Assembly (NCBI GenBank): GCA_026168455.1
Contig: CM047426.1
Location: forward strand, 74,985,986-75,049,985
Reading direction: 5' to 3'
Origin: Theocolax elegans
Lineage: Eukaryota > Arthropoda > Insecta > Hymenoptera > Cerocephalidae
Length of the DNA stretch: 64,000 nt
Below, piece after piece: positions 63,414 through 64,000 of the stretch (position 1 is the stretch's first letter; each line of letters begins with the position of its first letter). Position numbers and translations under genes: made by a program. The notes under the pieces were generated by a model. That model saw nothing but the letters and a program-made list of their open reading frames with translations. It was not told the origin of the DNA and searched no databases.

Positions 63414-64000
63414 TACATGTACACATAGGGAGACACATATAATATTGACCAATGGATTGATAAACAAATCAATGAATTGATCGATCAATCTTTTCCTCTG
63501 TACAAGTAACATACATCCAATCATTCTTCATTCTCCATCCATACCCTTTTATTCGAACCGTTTCTCTTTCGCTTTCTCTTTTCTCTGAGGTTCGTTGTGG
63601 ATAGTCCATGGCTCTTGTGTGTTCTTGTCCTTCTACGAGAACGTCTCTGTCTCATTCTCTTCGTAATAGCAATCTGCATGCACGTGTATCGTGGAATTCT
63701 CGTTCTACGTCTTGCGTTCTGTCTCATTTCCTTTCTCCTGTTGCTGCTTCGTTGTCTTGGTTCGTTGCTGCAGTTAGACGTTAAGCGTTCACGTAATTTT
63801 CGACCACACACCATGACGTTTTTGACGACAGGTTTTCTTCACGGTTTGTTTACTGATAATTGTTGATCGATGCTTCCTCGAAAATATATTGTTGCGTTAA
63901 CCAAATTGACTGATATCTAATTTAGTGAAAAATGTTAAATGGAAAAGGGTATTTAAGAGGATGTCGGACTCAGAAAATAGTCATTTTTAATATTTTTTTA
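63414..64000. other. Noncoding, pyrimidine-rich end of window
   Basis: A T/C-rich region (about 63500-63860) yields a leucine-rich frame on the plus strand and an arginine-rich frame on the minus strand. Both look compositional. No gene is supported to the window end. Confidence 0.35.

Noticed and set aside
63333..63866. Histidine/threonine and arginine-rich frames
   Set aside because: Arise from the TG microsatellite and the T/C-rich region.
1..64000. CRISPR arrays, operons, rRNA or viral genes
   Set aside because: None seen; the repeats are microsatellites or transposon ends, and gene structure is eukaryotic.

Overview
This window is AT-rich eukaryotic DNA with no bacterial signals. It has GT-AG introns, short exons, (TA)n, (TG)n and (CCT)n microsatellites, several inverted-repeat transposons, and scattered GC-rich, CpG-rich islands of about 200-400 bp in an otherwise AT-rich background. 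CpG is not visibly depleted. This texture fits an insect, most likely a hymenopteran such as an ant; that identification is inference from texture, not from a marker gene. Host coding content is very low, so most of the window looks like intergenic DNA or a large intron.

Left edge (1-452): a minus-strand gene of tiny exons encodes a small secreted cysteine-containing peptide and runs off the window. From 453 to 25,000 I see only noncoding DNA, microsatellites, one tRNA-like relic (about 6724-6800) and a weak ankyrin-like relic (8668-9015, minus). A 1.65-kb foldback transposon with arms of about 760 bp sits at 25092-26746 inside a (TA)n tract. A possible minus-strand terminal exon lies at 30649-30914. 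A nearly perfect direct tandem duplication of about 1.45 kb (32082-34974) carries two copies of a TATA-like box followed by a good splice donor. Two small MITE-like elements (about 35697 and 38709), a 53-bp-stem hairpin (41418-41572) and an adjacent inverted-repeat-flanked block (41588-42052) follow.

The centrepiece is an 8.1-kb, apparently intact DNA transposon at 50566-58656. It has long terminal inverted repeats (about 0.9-1.0 kb) studded with the palindrome AAGATCTT. Inside are two divergent, spliced genes that share a promoter gap of about 180 bp. On the minus strand is an 864-codon Tnp2-type (CMC/CACTA-like) transposase with recognisable D, D and E motifs. On the plus strand is a seven-exon, 713-codon protein with a BEN DNA-binding domain and a long arginine/serine-rich tail. 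I infer a two-component system in which the transposase cuts and the BEN/RS protein binds the terminal palindromes, taking the place that TnpA has in plant CACTA elements. The element ends in CCCGCG rather than CACTA/G. The remainder (58657-64000) is noncoding apart from a (TG)n tract.
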